Positions 8,000-17,963 of a stretch of DNA of 61,979 bases are shown here, one piece after another (positions within the stretch are counted from its first letter, which is position 1; every line of letters starts with the position of its first letter). Both the position numbers and the translations under genes were made by a program. The notes under the pieces were generated by a model that was given only the letters and a program-made list of their open reading frames with translations, ran no database searches and was not told where the DNA came from. Source of the stretch: Paenibacillus plantiphilus (GTDB lineage: Bacteria; Bacillota; Bacilli; Paenibacillales; Paenibacillaceae). The stretch is taken from contig NZ_CAKMMF010000033.1 in the NCBI RefSeq assembly GCF_927798095.1, forward strand, positions 1 to 61,979. Direction: 5' to 3'.

Positions 8000-8028
8000 A
8001 TTATACGTCCAACTGCATGAATGTTCAA
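8000..8028 (-). promoter_or_regulatory. sigma-A promoter of cysH-sat
   Basis: On the minus strand TTGAAC and TATAAT are separated by 17 bases. It lies after the rpsI terminator and about 45 bases upstream of cysH. The -10 is a full consensus match. Confidence 0.75.
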
Positions 8029-8051
8029 TGACCTAATTGAGCCAAAATGAT

Positions 8052-8088
8052 AAAAAATGCCCTCTCTGGCGTGCAGAGAAGGCATTTT
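8052..8088 (-). terminator. terminator after rpsI
   Basis: AAAATGCC pairs with GGCATTTT, extended inward by TCTCT and AGAGA. Six T residues follow on the minus strand. It ends the rplM-rpsI transcript and separates it from cysH-sat. Confidence 0.85.
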
Positions 8089-8100
8089 CCTTTGAATAGA

Positions 8101-8493
8101 TTAACGTTTCGAGAACTGAGGCGCACGACGTGCTGCTTTAAGGCCGTACTTCTTACGTTCTTTCATACGTGGGTCACGCGTCAGGAAGCCTGCGCGTTTC
8201 AAAGCTGGACGGAATTCCGGATCTGCTTTAAGCAGAGCACGGGAAATACCGTGTCGAATTGCTCCTGCTTGACCGGAAATACCACCGCCATGAGCGATAA
8301 CGAGTACGTCGTATTTAGACGTCGTGTCCGTCAGGTTAAGTGGTTGTTTCACGATCAGCTTGAGCGTTTCAAGACCAAAGTATTCATTAAGGTCGCGTTT
8401 ATTGATAACGATTCGTCCTTCACCCGGCACAAGACGTACGCGTGCAACAGAGTGTTTACGACGACCGGTTCCATAGTATTGAACTTGAGCCAT
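8101..8493 (-). CDS. rpsI: 30S ribosomal protein S9
   Basis: The 130-residue protein starts [20 protein letters not shown], as expected for S9, and ends in the basic tail RRAPQFSKR whose final Lys-Arg reaches the P-site tRNA. It follows rplM by about 20 bases in the usual L13-S9 operon. Length is normal for Bacillales. Confidence 0.98.
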   Translation of the reverse strand: MAQVQYYGTGRRKHSVARVRLVPGEGRIVINKRDLNEYFGLETLKLIVKQPLNLTDTTSKYDVLVIAHGGGISGQAGAIRHGISRALLKADPEFRPALKRAGFLTRDPRMKERKKYGLKAARRAPQFSKR

Positions 8494-8512
8494 GAAACTG
8501 TCCTCCCTCTAA

Positions 8513-8950
8513 TTAACCACGAAGTTCGTAAACTTCTGGATTTTGTGCTTGATGCGGGTGCTCCGAACCAGCGTAAACTTTCAGCTTGAGCTTCAGTTTG
8601 TCGCCCAGACGATTCTTTGGAAGCATGCCGTGAATAGCAAATTCCAATACGCGCTCTGGTTTGTTTTTCAACATTTCACCAGCAGGTGTTACTTTCAAAC
8701 CACCTGGGTGCATGGAGTGACGATAGTACATTTTGTTTGCAAGCTTGTTGCCTGTAAGAACAATCTTCTCTGCATTGATGATAACAACGAAATCGCCAGT
8801 ATCAACGTGCGGAGTGAATTGTGGTTTGTGCTTGCCGCGAATAAGGCTTGCAGCTTCGCTCGCCAGACGGCCAAGCGTCTTGCCAGTCGCATCAATAAGG
8901 TGCCACTTGCGTTCTACTTCATTAGGCTTAGCCATAAAGGTGGTGCGCAT
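8513..8950 (-). CDS. rplM: 50S ribosomal protein L13
   Basis: The 145-residue protein starts [20 protein letters not shown], matching the Bacillus L13 N terminus. The conserved GKTLGRLAS and the [14 protein letters not shown] region are present. GAAGGAGG lies 7 bases upstream of the ATG. It is the first gene of the L13-S9 operon and is preceded by a structured leader that probably mediates autoregulation. Confidence 0.98.
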   Translation of the reverse strand: MRTTFMAKPNEVERKWHLIDATGKTLGRLASEAASLIRGKHKPQFTPHVDTGDFVVIINAEKIVLTGNKLANKMYYRHSMHPGGLKVTPAGEMLKNKPERVLEFAIHGMLPKNRLGDKLKLKLKVYAGSEHPHQAQNPEVYELRG

Positions 8951-9092
8951 GAAAGATCCTCCTTCTTCATTTCAACAATCGTTCTCATGTATGAAGAAAC
9001 GTTATACGTCTCATCTGTTTAAGTACTAGTTTGAATTTGCTTTTGTTGGGGCCATCTTAGTCGGGGCTGTGGGAGAGCCACTAAGAAAGCAC
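8951..9092 (-). ncRNA. L13-type ribosomal protein leader RNA
   Basis: The leader between the promoter and rplM contains the hairpin CTTAGT...ACTAAG (9056-9085), with a loop rich in GGCTC and CCCC, followed by ATGGCCCCAACAAAAGC. This resembles the L13 leader described in Firmicutes, thought to bind L13 and repress the operon. I matched it from memory, not with a covariance model. Confidence 0.6.
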
Positions 9093-9099
9093 AAGTTAT

Positions 9100-9128
9100 A
9101 TTCTACTATAAATAATTGCTATACGCAA
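9100..9128 (-). promoter_or_regulatory. sigma-A promoter of rplM-rpsI
   Basis: On the minus strand TTGCGT and TAGAAT are separated by 17 bases, just after the truA stop. Transcription would start near 9092 and give a leader of about 140 bases. Confidence 0.65.
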
Positions 9129-9162
9129 GCAGTTTATTGACTTGTTCTCCCTTATGCAACAC

Positions 9163-9903
9163 TTATTCCGCATACTCAATATCCCACAGCATCAGACCGT
9201 GCGCCATTGCGGTCGGTCCTGCTGCTGAGCGATCCCTTGCTTGCAGAATAGCAGCCATTTGGGCAGCTTCTCTTTTCCCTTGTCCGACCCACAATAATGT
9301 TCCGACAATGATGCGCACCATATTGAACAGGAAGCCATTGCCGGTCACATAGATGTCCAGCTTGCCATCTCCTTCTACAAGCCAGGCGTCATATATTGTT
9401 CTGACATGACTGGACTTCGTAGATTGCCGCGAGGCAAAGGAAGTAAAGTCATACTCGCCAATTAGCGCAGCAAGCGCCGACTGCATCGCAGCAACATTAA
9501 GAGGAGTGGGATGATGGAACCGATAGTTCCGTTCAAATACATCCGGGAACTTGTTAGTATCGATTGTATATTTGTACGTCTTCTTCTTCGCTGAGCGACG
9601 CGAATGGAATTCAAGCGATACCTCATCAGCATGAAGAACGACAATATCCTTAGGCAGACGAGTGTTCAATGCGAGCGCCCAACGTTCAACAGGAATACTT
9701 GAATGCGTAAAAAAGTTGAACACCTGTCCGCGTGCATGAACACCTGCATCGGTGCGGCCCGAACCAATAATACGCTCATCTTCCCCAGTGATAGCCTTAT
9801 TGGCCTTCTCTATAATATCCTGTACCGTATTGCCGCCCGGCTGCGTCTGAAAGCCATAGTAACCTGTACCGTCATAGCTGACTACCATCCTGATATTCCT
9901 CAT
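9163..9903 (-). CDS. truA: tRNA pseudouridine(38-40) synthase TruA
   Basis: The 246-residue enzyme isomerises U38-U40 in the anticodon stem-loop of tRNAs. The catalytic Asp lies in GSGRTDAGVHARGQ near residue 53. The start MRNIRMVVSYDGTGYYGFQ is typical, with GGAGG about 8 bases upstream. It lies directly downstream of rplQ. In Bacillus subtilis the ECF transporter genes ecfA1, ecfA2 and ecfT lie between the two; they are absent here. Confidence 0.97.
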   Translation of the reverse strand: MRNIRMVVSYDGTGYYGFQTQPGGNTVQDIIEKANKAITGEDERIIGSGRTDAGVHARGQVFNFFTHSSIPVERWALALNTRLPKDIVVLHADEVSLEFHSRRSAKKKTYKYTIDTNKFPDVFERNYRFHHPTPLNVAAMQSALAALIGEYDFTSFASRQSTKSSHVRTIYDAWLVEGDGKLDIYVTGNGFLFNMVRIIVGTLLWVGQGKREAAQMAAILQARDRSAAGPTAMAHGLMLWDIEYAE

Positions 9904-9948
9904 CCGGCACCTCCAGCCTGTTCACTTAGAGCTCGTCACATCGGCAAA

Positions 9949-9980
9949 TAAAAAAAGGTGGCCGTAAGGCCCACCCTTTC
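9949..9980 (-). terminator. terminator after rplQ
   Basis: On the minus strand GGTGGGCC and GGCCACC form a stem with one bulge around TTAC, followed by eight T residues. It marks the end of the S10-spc-alpha transcript before truA. Confidence 0.8.
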
Positions 9981-9984
9981 TTGT

Positions 9985-10350
9985 TTACGCACGATCCACC
10001 AGTTCCAAGTACACCATAGGTGCAGCATCGCCGCGGCGAGGACCTAGCTTCAGAATCCGCGTATATCCGCCTGGACGTTCCGAGTAACGGGTAGCCAGAT
10101 CGGAGAACAGCTTCTGGATTGCATCAGGTCCGCCATCGATGGACTCGCGGCGAACATAAGCAGCAACCTGACGACGAGCGTGAAGATCGCCACGCTTAGC
10201 AAGCGTGATCAGCTTCTCAGCGATTGGGCGAAGCTCTTTCGCTTTTGCTTCCGTCGTTTGGATGCGCTCATACAGGAACAAGTCAGTGACGAGATCGCGG
10301 AATAATGCTTTACGCGAGCTAGCATCACGGCTTAGTTTTGAATATGCCAT
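9985..10350 (-). CDS. rplQ: 50S ribosomal protein L17
   Basis: The 121-residue protein starts [20 protein letters not shown], the typical L17 N terminus. The [20 protein letters not shown] helix follows. It is the last gene of the alpha operon, 60 bases downstream of rpoA, and is followed by a terminator. Confidence 0.98.
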   Translation of the reverse strand: MAYSKLSRDASSRKALFRDLVTDLFLYERIQTTEAKAKELRPIAEKLITLAKRGDLHARRQVAAYVRRESIDGGPDAIQKLFSDLATRYSERPGGYTRILKLGPRRGDAAPMVYLELVDRA

Positions 10351-10411
10351 TGATTTCCCCTCCTTTAAAAGATTTGCAAAGCAAATCTATCTGTGTAACG
10401 TAACCGGTCGA

Positions 10412-11356
10412 CTAGTCTTCCATGCGAAGGCCAAGACCAAGTTCTTCAAGCTTCTCTTGTACTTCCTCCAAAGATTTGCGACCAAGGTTGCGCACCTTCA
10501 TCATATCTTCTTCGGTTTTCGTAATCAGCTCTTGAACGGTGTTAATGCCTGCACGTTTCAGACAATTGTAAGAGCGTACGGAGAGATCCAATTCCTCGAT
10601 CGTCATCTCCAGCACTTTCTCTTTCTTGTCTTCTTCCTTCTCGACCATGATTTCCGCATCTTTGGCTTCATCCGTCAGACCAACGAATAAATCAAGGTGC
10701 TCGGTTAAAATTTTTGCGCCGAGGCTAACTGCTTCTTCCGGCCTGATGCTGCCGTCAGTCCATACTTCAAGTGTCAGCTTATCATAGTTGGTCACTTGAC
10801 CGACGCGAGTATTTTCAACGCTATAGTTGATGCGTGTAATCGGCGTGTAAATGGAATCTACAGGGATCACGCCAATTGGCTGATCATCCCGTTTATTGCG
10901 ATCCGCTTGAACATAACCGCGTCCACGATTTGCGAATACCCGCATATGGAGACGTGCACCGGAGGCAAGTGTTGCGATATGAAGATCAGGGCTTAAAATT
11001 TCGACATCGCTATCGGCGCGAATATCAGCAGCCGTAACGATACCATCGCCCTCAGCGTCGATTTCCAAAACCTTCTCTTCGTCGGAATGGATTTTCAACG
11101 AGAGTCCCTTAAGGTTCAGGATGATCTCGGTTACGTCCTCAATTACGCCTGGAACCGTCGAGAATTCGTGAAGAACTCCATCGATTTGAACCGATGTCAC
11201 AGCTGCGCCAGGCAGCGATGACAGCAGAATCCGGCGCAAAGAATTACCTAGTGTCGTGCCGTAGCCGCGTTCCAGCGGCTCGACGACGAAACGTCCGTAA
11301 GTGCCTTCCTCATTCAGTTCTACGGTTTCGATTTTCGGCTTTTCGATCTCAATCAC
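10412..11356 (-). CDS. rpoA: DNA-directed RNA polymerase subunit alpha
   Basis: The 314-residue protein has the alpha N-terminal dimerisation domain, with [20 protein letters not shown] and [10 protein letters not shown], and the C-terminal domain (about 245-314). The latter has helix-hairpin-helix elements, [13 protein letters not shown] and [13 protein letters not shown], that contact UP elements and activators. The length matches Bacillus alpha. It lies between rpsK and rplQ as usual. Confidence 0.99.
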   Translation of the reverse strand: MIEIEKPKIETVELNEEGTYGRFVVEPLERGYGTTLGNSLRRILLSSLPGAAVTSVQIDGVLHEFSTVPGVIEDVTEIILNLKGLSLKIHSDEEKVLEIDAEGDGIVTAADIRADSDVEILSPDLHIATLASGARLHMRVFANRGRGYVQADRNKRDDQPIGVIPVDSIYTPITRINYSVENTRVGQVTNYDKLTLEVWTDGSIRPEEAVSLGAKILTEHLDLFVGLTDEAKDAEIMVEKEEDKKEKVLEMTIEELDLSVRSYNCLKRAGINTVQELITKTEEDMMKVRNLGRKSLEEVQEKLEELGLGLRMED

Positions 11357-11483
11357 TAATAGTACCCTCCTTCAAAACGTCGCTCCGCTACAATTATCGC
11401 TAGTGATGTCAAATCATGTAGTATGCCAAACCTTCACAACCATTATTCACAAGTTGGAGATATTTGATACCACGTGCATTTGA

Positions 11484-11879
11484 CTATACGCGACGACGTT
11501 TTGGCGGACGGCATCCGTTATGTGGAACTGGTGTGACGTCTCTAATAATATTCACTTCAAGACCTGCAGCTTGCAGTGAGCGAATTGCTGCTTCACGGCC
11601 AGCGCCTGGACCTTTAACAACCACTTCCACAGATTTCATGCCGTGTTCCATTGCCGCTTTTGCAGCGGATTCAGCAGCCATTTGAGCTGCGAATGGTGTG
11701 CTTTTACGGGAACCTTTAAAACCGAGGTTACCCGAGCTTGCCCAAGAAATCGCATTGCCGTGAGGGTCAGTGATCGTGACGATCGTGTTGTTGAACGTCG
11801 AGCGGATGTGTGCTACGCCCGACTCGATATTTTTACGGTCACGACGTTTGGTACGAACCACTTTCTTTGGTTTAGCCAT
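11484..11879 (-). CDS. rpsK: 30S ribosomal protein S11
   Basis: The 131-residue protein contains [20 protein letters not shown] and [15 protein letters not shown], and ends [18 protein letters not shown], all diagnostic of S11 of the platform. It follows rpsM by 18 bases. The N-terminal basic stretch [14 protein letters not shown] is normal for Bacillales. Confidence 0.98.
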   Translation of the reverse strand: MAKPKKVVRTKRRDRKNIESGVAHIRSTFNNTIVTITDPHGNAISWASSGNLGFKGSRKSTPFAAQMAAESAAKAAMEHGMKSVEVVVKGPGAGREAAIRSLQAAGLEVNIIRDVTPVPHNGCRPPKRRRV

Positions 11880-11897
11880 TTCGGTTATCCCCCCTTA

Positions 11898-12266
11898 TTA
11901 TTTCTTCTTGTTCGCTACAGTCCGACGAGGACCTTTACGCGTACGAGCATTGGTTTTCGTGCGCTGACCGCGAACAGGAAGACCACGGCGGTGACGAACA
12001 CCACGGTAGCAGCCAATCTCAATCAGACGCTTAATGTTAAGCGAAATCTCGCGACGAAGGTCGCCTTCAACTTTAACCGATTTATCAATCGTTTCGCGCA
12101 AACGGCTTACTTCATCTTCAGTCAAATCGCGAACGCGTGTTTCGGCGCTGATGCCAGTCGTGCTCAGAATTTTCTGTGCAGTCGTAGTACCAATACCGAA
12201 AATGTACGTTAATGCGATTACGACGCGTTTATCGCGAGGTAAGTCTACACCAGCTATACGTGCCAT
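11898..12266 (-). CDS. rpsM: 30S ribosomal protein S13
   Basis: The 122-residue protein starts [20 protein letters not shown] and ends with a basic tail, [16 protein letters not shown], that reaches tRNA in the P site. [15 protein letters not shown] is the conserved C-terminal motif. It sits between rpmJ and rpsK. Confidence 0.98.
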   Translation of the reverse strand: MARIAGVDLPRDKRVVIALTYIFGIGTTTAQKILSTTGISAETRVRDLTEDEVSRLRETIDKSVKVEGDLRREISLNIKRLIEIGCYRGVRHRRGLPVRGQRTKTNARTRKGPRRTVANKKK

Positions 12267-12281
12267 GTGTCGTTTCCTCCT

Positions 12282-12428
<147 letters not shown>

Positions 12429-12439
12429 TCATTGCGGAT

Positions 12440-12655
12440 CTACTTCCGATAGGTAATGCGTCCTTTAGACAAATCATAAGGCGATAACTGGACGACTACT
12501 TTGTCTCCTGTCAGAATGCGAATAAAGTGCATTCTGAGCTTGCCCGATACATGGGCCAGAATTTGGTGTCCGTTCTCCAGCTCTACCTTGAATACAGCAT
12601 TGGGCAGCGGCTCGACGACCGTACCTTCGACTTCAATAACGTCTTCTTTGGACAC
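12440..12655 (-). CDS. infA: translation initiation factor IF-1
   Basis: IF-1 is a single S1/OB-fold domain that occupies the A site of the 30S subunit. The hallmark segments [35 protein letters not shown] and [13 protein letters not shown] are present. I chose GTG at 12655 (MSKEDV, 71 residues) because AAAGGGG then lies about 7 bases upstream. The ATG at 12661 would overlap the upstream stop as ATGA but sits too close to the ribosome binding site. Confidence 0.96.
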   Translation of the reverse strand: MSKEDVIEVEGTVVEPLPNAVFKVELENGHQILAHVSGKLRMHFIRILTGDKVVVQLSPYDLSKGRITYRK

Positions 12656-12657
12656 AG

Positions 12658-12948
12658 TCATTCCCCTTTCAGTTGCGCAAACTTCTGAATTACAAAACGC
12701 AGCTTGGCGTTTGTTACACGGCCGGATTCCCGCATGCTGTCAGTCACTTCATGACTGACGACCGGTTGCAATAGAAGATGTGTTACATTCTTCTTCTTAG
12801 GTTGATCGAATCGCCGTTTGTCTCCATCAGCGATAAGGACAAAGCGCTCGTCTATGACGCCAATAATGACAGCATAGCCGCCCTCGTCCTTGCCTCGCAT
12901 AACTTTTACGATCCGGCCGATCTCTGGCATATGTTCCAATGCGCTCAA
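12658..12948 (-). CDS. KOW-domain RNA-binding protein
   Basis: This is a basic protein of about 96 residues with a KOW motif near the start, [20 protein letters not shown]. It resembles the L14e-like small protein found between map and infA in many Bacilli (ybzG in Bacillus subtilis). It probably binds ribosomal or other RNA, but the exact role is unknown to me. It starts with TTG overlapping the map stop (TTGA). The in-frame ATG at 12930 is an alternative start and has a weaker site. Confidence 0.85.
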   Translation of the reverse strand: MSALEHMPEIGRIVKVMRGKDEGGYAVIIGVIDERFVLIADGDKRRFDQPKKKNVTHLLLQPVVSHEVTDSMRESGRVTNAKLRFVIQKFAQLKGE

Positions 12949-13706
12949 CCTGCCTGCTCTCTGGATTGAGTTAATATTTCGCAGCCGTTCTCGGTTACAG
13001 CCACAGTATGCTCAAAGTGAGCGCACCATGTGTCATCCACAGTAACGACTGTCCAATTATCCTCCAGCGTACGAACATAACGCTCGCCGATGACAACCAT
13101 CGGTTCGATCGCCAGAACCATGCCCGGTTTCAGACGTGGACCGCGATCAGGTACGCCGTAGTTTGGAATCTGCGGTTCTTCATGGAGACTTGCTCCAATG
13201 CCGTGACCTACATATTCTCGCACTACGGAGAAGCCAGCTGCTTCGATCACTTGTTGAATCGCATGCGAGACAGTGAACAGCCGCACATCCGCCTTCACCA
13301 TTGCAAGGCCGGCGTACAGGGACTGTTCAGTCACTTCCAGCAGACGGTTTGTTTCTTCACTGATGTCGCCAACGCCGTAGGTCCAGGCGGAATCGCCATG
13401 GTAGCCCCCGTATTGCGCGCCGATATCAATGCTGATAATGTCGCCATCATTCAGCTTTCGTGATCCCGGAATACCGTGCACCAGCTCGTTATTAACAGAA
13501 GCGCAAATGCTGGCAGGAAATTGATTGTAGCCTTTAAAAGAAGGCAATGCGTCTTGACTGCGAATGTACGACTCGGCGATACCATCCAGCTCCTTGGTCG
13601 TTATTCCAGGACGTATCGCTTGTTTCAGCAAACGATGCGTCTCGGCAACGATCCTGCCAGCTTCTCTCATATATCGCAATTCCGCTTCGGATTTGCATAT
13701 GATCAT
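12945..13706 (-). CDS. map: type I methionine aminopeptidase
   Basis: The 253-residue metalloprotease removes initiator methionine. Metal ligands are visible as two Asp in [17 protein letters not shown], His in YVGHGIG, Glu in AIEPMV and Glu near the C terminus in [12 protein letters not shown]. There is no N-terminal zinc-finger extension, so it is type Ia-like. It overlaps adk by the TAATG junction, which suggests translational coupling. Confidence 0.97.
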   Translation of the reverse strand: MIICKSEAELRYMREAGRIVAETHRLLKQAIRPGITTKELDGIAESYIRSQDALPSFKGYNQFPASICASVNNELVHGIPGSRKLNDGDIISIDIGAQYGGYHGDSAWTYGVGDISEETNRLLEVTEQSLYAGLAMVKADVRLFTVSHAIQQVIEAAGFSVVREYVGHGIGASLHEEPQIPNYGVPDRGPRLKPGMVLAIEPMVVIGERYVRTLEDNWTVVTVDDTWCAHFEHTVAVTENGCEILTQSREQAG

Positions 13707-14356
13707 TATACCGAACCCCGCAGACAGGCTGTAATTTCTCCTGTTACTTCGTCGATTTCCTTCTCGCCGTTTACTTCTCTCAGCAATCCTTTGCCTGAAT
13801 AGTAATCAAGCAGCAGTGATGTCTTCGAGATATATTCGTCAAGACGTGTTCCGACTTTCGCTTCCGTATCGTCTGACCGCTGATACAGCTCGCCGCCGCA
13901 TTTATCGCAAACGCCTTCTTGCTTCGGCGGATTGAACATAACATGATAAGTCGCGCCACAAGCTTTACAAATGCGGCGACCGGTCAGACGCGCAAGCAGC
14001 AAGCCACGGTCTACCTTTAAGTTAACGACATGATCGATGCTGCGGCCCATTTCAGCCAGCATTTCGTCCAGTGCCTCAGCTTGCTGAAGCGTGCGCGGAA
14101 ACCCGTCAAGCAGAAAACCGGAGTTGCAATCCTCAAGCTGCAGACGCTCACGAACGATACCGTTCGTAATTTCATCCGGAACGAGAAGACCTTGATCGAC
14201 ATACTCCTTCGCCTTTTGACCAAGTGCCGTGCCCTGCTTCATCGCGAGCCGAAAAGCATCGCCGGTCGAAATGTGCGGAACACCGAAAGTGTCTACAATT
14301 CGTTCGGCCTGCGTACCTTTGCCAGCGCCCGGAGGGCCCATGAATAAAATGTTCAT
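13706..14356 (-). CDS. adk: adenylate kinase
   Basis: The 216-residue enzyme converts AMP and ATP to two ADP. The P loop [11 protein letters not shown], the AMP-binding ISTGDAFR and the lid with the zinc cluster CKACG...CDKCG are present, typical of Gram-positive adenylate kinases. [14 protein letters not shown] is the conserved motif. I chose ATG at 14356 (MNILFMGPP) with GAGGAA about 9 bases upstream. The longer ORF to 14380 adds an atypical extension. Confidence 0.98.
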   Translation of the reverse strand: MNILFMGPPGAGKGTQAERIVDTFGVPHISTGDAFRLAMKQGTALGQKAKEYVDQGLLVPDEITNGIVRERLQLEDCNSGFLLDGFPRTLQQAEALDEMLAEMGRSIDHVVNLKVDRGLLLARLTGRRICKACGATYHVMFNPPKQEGVCDKCGGELYQRSDDTEAKVGTRLDEYISKTSLLLDYYSGKGLLREVNGEKEIDEVTGEITACLRGSV

Positions 14357-14443
14357 TAGCGTGTTCCTCGCTTTAAGCACAATAGGCTCTAAGCGGGTTC
14401 CGTCACATGCAACATGCGCGGAATCCCGGTTTTGAACCTATCA

Positions 14444-15742
14444 TTATTTATTGATAAACCCTTTGTAATGGCGCTTGATCAATTGTGTCTCGATCTGCTT
14501 CATCGTATCAAGTGCAACACCGACAACGATTAGCAATGCGGTACCGCCAAGCTGAACACCTGTAGGTAATCCGGCAAGAGAGCCGAGAGCTATAGGCGTC
14601 AATGAGATAAGCGCCAGGAAGATCGCTCCGCTCAGAGTAATCCGTGACATAACGCGAGTAATGAAGGATGAGGTTGGCTTGCCTGGACGAACGCCAGGAA
14701 TATATCCACCGTTCTTCTTCATTTGATCGGCCATTTGAACCGGATTGATTTGCACAAACGTGTAGAAGAATGTAAATCCGATAATCAACAGTACATAAAG
14801 CACCATACCGAGCGGTTTATCATAGAACAAGTTGTCTTTCACCCAAATCGCCCAAGCATGTGTAGACCAGAATTGTGCGATTGTAGCTGGGAATGCCAAG
14901 AGCGAGCTTGCGAAGATAACCGGGATAACGCCTGCTCCATTAACCTTCAATGGAATATGCGTCGATTGACCACCGTACATTTTCCGTCCAACAACACGTT
15001 TAGCATATTGAACCGGGATTTTGCGTATTCCTTGCTGAACAAAGATAACGGCGACTAGTATTGCAATGACCACTAGGACCATAACAACCGCCTTAACGAT
15101 GTTCAAGAACAGCTGATCTCCAGCATCTAAGAATTGATCGTTGTAGATCGTCTGGATTTGACCAGGAATACCAGCTACGATACCGGCAAAGATCAGAATC
15201 GAAATTCCGTTACCAATGCCTCTCTCCGTAATCTGCTCACCGAGCCACATCAGGAAGGATGTACCGGCAGTCAGAATAATCGCAATCATGACGTAGTCCG
15301 TGAACGTAGCCCCAGGAACCATCTCATATTGATATTGTCTGTTAAAGCCGATCGCTGTACCGAAACCTTGAATCAACGCGAGTATAACTGTACCGTAACG
15401 CGTGATTTGAGCCAGCTTGCGTTTGCCGTTCTCGCCTTCCTTTGCCCATTCGGCAAATTTAGGAATAACGTCCATCGACAGCAATTGTACGATGATTGAC
15501 GAAGTGATGTAAGGTATGATCCCGATCGCGAAGATAGAGAACTGGAACAATGCACCACCGGAGAAGGTGTTAAGCAAACCGAACAAATCTCCGCCCTGAT
15601 CCATACTTTTGAATACGTCTTTATTTACTCCAGGCACCGGAATAAAGGAACCTAAACGGTAAATCAACAAGATGAACAGTGTAAAAATAATCCGCTTGCG
15701 AAGGTCTTCCACTTTCCATATGTTGGAAATGGTCTTTAACAA
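14444..15742 (-). CDS. secY: preprotein translocase subunit SecY
   Basis: The 432-residue protein has about ten membrane segments and is the channel subunit of the Sec translocon. LLIYRLGSFIPVPGVN is the conserved first segment, and PVQMADQMKKNGGYIPGVRPG is the cytoplasmic C5-type loop. It directly follows rplO (stop and start adjacent). Its partner secE is at 42.9 kb. Confidence 0.98.
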   Translation of the reverse strand: MLKTISNIWKVEDLRKRIIFTLFILLIYRLGSFIPVPGVNKDVFKSMDQGGDLFGLLNTFSGGALFQFSIFAIGIIPYITSSIIVQLLSMDVIPKFAEWAKEGENGKRKLAQITRYGTVILALIQGFGTAIGFNRQYQYEMVPGATFTDYVMIAIILTAGTSFLMWLGEQITERGIGNGISILIFAGIVAGIPGQIQTIYNDQFLDAGDQLFLNIVKAVVMVLVVIAILVAVIFVQQGIRKIPVQYAKRVVGRKMYGGQSTHIPLKVNGAGVIPVIFASSLLAFPATIAQFWSTHAWAIWVKDNLFYDKPLGMVLYVLLIIGFTFFYTFVQINPVQMADQMKKNGGYIPGVRPGKPTSSFITRVMSRITLSGAIFLALISLTPIALGSLAGLPTGVQLGGTALLIVVGVALDTMKQIETQLIKRHYKGFINK

Positions 15743-16183
15743 TTAGATCACCTCGGTTTTACCGCCGGCAGCCTGGATTTTCTCTACCGCAGATTGAGAG
15801 AATTTGTTTGCTTTTACGGTAAGCTTAGCCGTGATTTCGCCATTGCCCAAAACTTTAATGCCGCTTTGTGGGTTTTTGACGATACCTTGCTCAATTAGCA
15901 ACTCAGGTGTTACTTCTGTTCCATCTGTGAAGCTGTTCAGCTCATCGATATTTACAATCGCATACTCTTTACGGAACGGATTGTTGAAACCACGCTTAGG
16001 TACGCGACGATACAATGGGTTTTGTCCGCCTTCGAATCCAGGACGGACACCGCCACCGGAACGAGCATTTTGACCCTTGTGACCGCGACCAGCTGTTTTG
16101 CCGTTGCCGCTACCGATACCACGGCCTTTGCGGAAGCCCTCTTTACGAGAACCCGGTGCTGATGCCAGATCATGCAATTTCAT
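15743..16183 (-). CDS. rplO: 50S ribosomal protein L15
   Basis: The 146-residue protein starts [20 protein letters not shown] and has the Gly/Arg-rich region [20 protein letters not shown]. It follows rpmD. ATG at 16183 fits the family start. The in-frame GTG at 16195 lies inside the AAGGAGGTG ribosome binding site. Confidence 0.98.
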   Translation of the reverse strand: MKLHDLASAPGSRKEGFRKGRGIGSGNGKTAGRGHKGQNARSGGGVRPGFEGGQNPLYRRVPKRGFNNPFRKEYAIVNIDELNSFTDGTEVTPELLIEQGIVKNPQSGIKVLGNGEITAKLTVKANKFSQSAVEKIQAAGGKTEVI

Positions 16184-16229
16184 CGTACGTTGCACCTCCT
16201 TATTATTTCTACCACCAACTAATGGCGAT

Positions 16230-16415
16230 TTATGCTTTTACTTCTTCAACTTTAATCAAGTGGCTAACACTGTTCACCATACCGCGAATGGCGGGGCTGT
16301 CACTGTGGACAACCGATTGGCGAATCTTACGCAGACCCAGCGTAGCAACTGTCGCACGCTGTTTCTCGTTACGACCGATTAGGCTGCGAACGAGGGTGAT
16401 TTGCAATTTTGCCAT
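16230..16415 (-). CDS. rpmD: 50S ribosomal protein L30
   Basis: The 61-residue protein starts [20 protein letters not shown] and contains [20 protein letters not shown], as in bacterial L30. AAGGAGG lies upstream of the ATG. It sits between rpsE and rplO with short spacers. Confidence 0.97.
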   Translation of the reverse strand: MAKLQITLVRSLIGRNEKQRATVATLGLRKIRQSVVHSDSPAIRGMVNSVSHLIKVEEVKA

Positions 16416-16428
16416 CGAATTTCCCTCC

Positions 16429-16926
16429 TTAACCCAAAAGCTCTTGTACGGTTTTTCCGCGCAGTTTGGCAACATCCTCAGCGCGTTTCAGGCGGGACAG
16501 CCCTTCCAGCGTTGCGTTAACCATGTTCATGGAATTGGATGAACCAAGCGATTTCGTAAGAATGTCGCCTACTCCAGCCAGCTCAAGAACCGCACGAACA
16601 GGACCGCCAGCAATCACTCCGGTACCTTCCGATGCCGGTTTGAGAAGCACGCGTCCTGCACCGAAATGACCAAGAACTAGATGCGGAATAGTTGTGTTTA
16701 CGAGTGGAACGAGGATCAGGTTTTTCTTAGCATCCTCGATGCCTTTACGAATAGCATCTGGTACTTCGCCCGCTTTGCCGATACCAGCTCCAACATGACC
16801 TTTGCCGTCGCCGACAACTACAAGTGCACTAAAGCTGAAACGGCGTCCGCCTTTTACAACTTTCGAAACACGGTTGATTTGGACTACTTTTTCAGTCAGT
16901 TCTAACGTATTCGGATCTATACGCAA
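16429..16926 (-). CDS. rpsE: 30S ribosomal protein S5
   Basis: The 165-residue protein has an N-terminal double-stranded RNA-binding fold, with [18 protein letters not shown] sequence, and the C-terminal S5 domain with [18 protein letters not shown]. The start is TTG at 16926, with AAGGAGG spaced 9 bases away. No ATG alternative fits the family N terminus MRIDP. Confidence 0.98.
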   Translation of the reverse strand: MRIDPNTLELTEKVVQINRVSKVVKGGRRFSFSALVVVGDGKGHVGAGIGKAGEVPDAIRKGIEDAKKNLILVPLVNTTIPHLVLGHFGAGRVLLKPASEGTGVIAGGPVRAVLELAGVGDILTKSLGSSNSMNMVNATLEGLSRLKRAEDVAKLRGKTVQELLG

Positions 16927-16956
16927 GTCGTTTTACCTCCTTAATGAATATTTGAA

Positions 16957-17325
16957 TCAGAATTTCAGACCGGCTTCGCGTGCTGCGTCTGCCAGCGCTT
17001 GAACTCTGCCGTGGTACAAGTAACCGCCGCGATCGAATACAACTTCCTCATGACCTTTTGCTTTTGCACGAGCTGCAATCAATTCGCCGATTTTGCGAGC
17101 GGATTCGACGTTGCCGCCGTTGCCCACCTGTGCTGCAACTTCTTTATCAAGCGTAGATGCAGCAGCGATTGTTACGCCTTGTACATCATCGATCAATTGA
17201 GCATAGATGTGTTTCGAGGAACGGAATACAGAGAGACGCGGACGTTGCGTAGTTCCACTGATTTTCTTACGAACACGCAGGTGACGCTTCAGACGCGCTT
17301 TGTTTTTATCAGCTTTCGTAATCAT
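16957..17325 (-). CDS. rplR: 50S ribosomal protein L18
   Basis: The 122-residue protein starts [20 protein letters not shown] and includes [20 protein letters not shown] and [20 protein letters not shown], diagnostic of L18, which binds 5S rRNA. ATG at 17325 has GGAG about 10 bases upstream. An in-frame GTG at 17334 is less suitable. Confidence 0.98.
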   Translation of the reverse strand: MITKADKNKARLKRHLRVRKKISGTTQRPRLSVFRSSKHIYAQLIDDVQGVTIAAASTLDKEVAAQVGNGGNVESARKIGELIAARAKAKGHEEVVFDRGGYLYHGRVQALADAAREAGLKF

Positions 17326-17390
17326 TCGTTGCACACTCCTTTCCTTGGTCCTTATGAAGCTCTTCTATTTAAGCAGCCGCTCTTGGCTGC

Positions 17391-17933
17391 TTATTTTTTC
17401 TTACCTGCTTTACCTTCTTTACGAAGAATGCGCTCGCCTTCGTACTTAATACCTTTACCTTTATACGGCTCAGGCTCACGAACGGAACGAATTTTTGCAG
17501 CAGTTGCGCCAACGAGTTCTTTGTCGATACCCTTCACGATAATTTTCGTGTTAGATGGCACTTCGAACTCAATGCCGCCTTCCGGTGTAATCTCAACCGG
17601 ATGGGAGTAACCAACGTTCAGCACGACTTTATCGCCTGCTTTGCTTGCACGGTAACCAACGCCTACGAGCTCCAGGTTTTTCGCAAAACCTTCGGATACT
17701 CCGTTCACCATGTTAGCGATGATGCTGCGGGTTGTTCCGTGCAGGGAACGATGCAATTTATTGTCAGAAGGACGCTCTACAGTGATTACACTGTCCGCTA
17801 CTACCACTTTCATATCCTTGTGGATTTCACGGCTCAATGAACCTTTAGGTCCTTTAACGGTAATGAAGCTGTTGTCCAAGTCGATGTTTACGCCACCGGG
17901 TACTTGGATCGGTTTACGGCCAATACGAGACAT
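17391..17933 (-). CDS. rplF: 50S ribosomal protein L6
   Basis: The 180-residue protein starts [20 protein letters not shown] and has the signature [16 protein letters not shown] near the end. Two L6 repeats span the chain. It lies between rpsH and rplR. The stop codon falls inside a hairpin whose T tract points to the opposite strand. Confidence 0.98.
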   Translation of the reverse strand: MSRIGRKPIQVPGGVNIDLDNSFITVKGPKGSLSREIHKDMKVVVADSVITVERPSDNKLHRSLHGTTRSIIANMVNGVSEGFAKNLELVGVGYRASKAGDKVVLNVGYSHPVEITPEGGIEFEVPSNTKIIVKGIDKELVGATAAKIRSVREPEPYKGKGIKYEGERILRKEGKAGKKK

Positions 17934-17963
17934 TGTTGCACCTCCAATCTTTGTGACAGTTAA

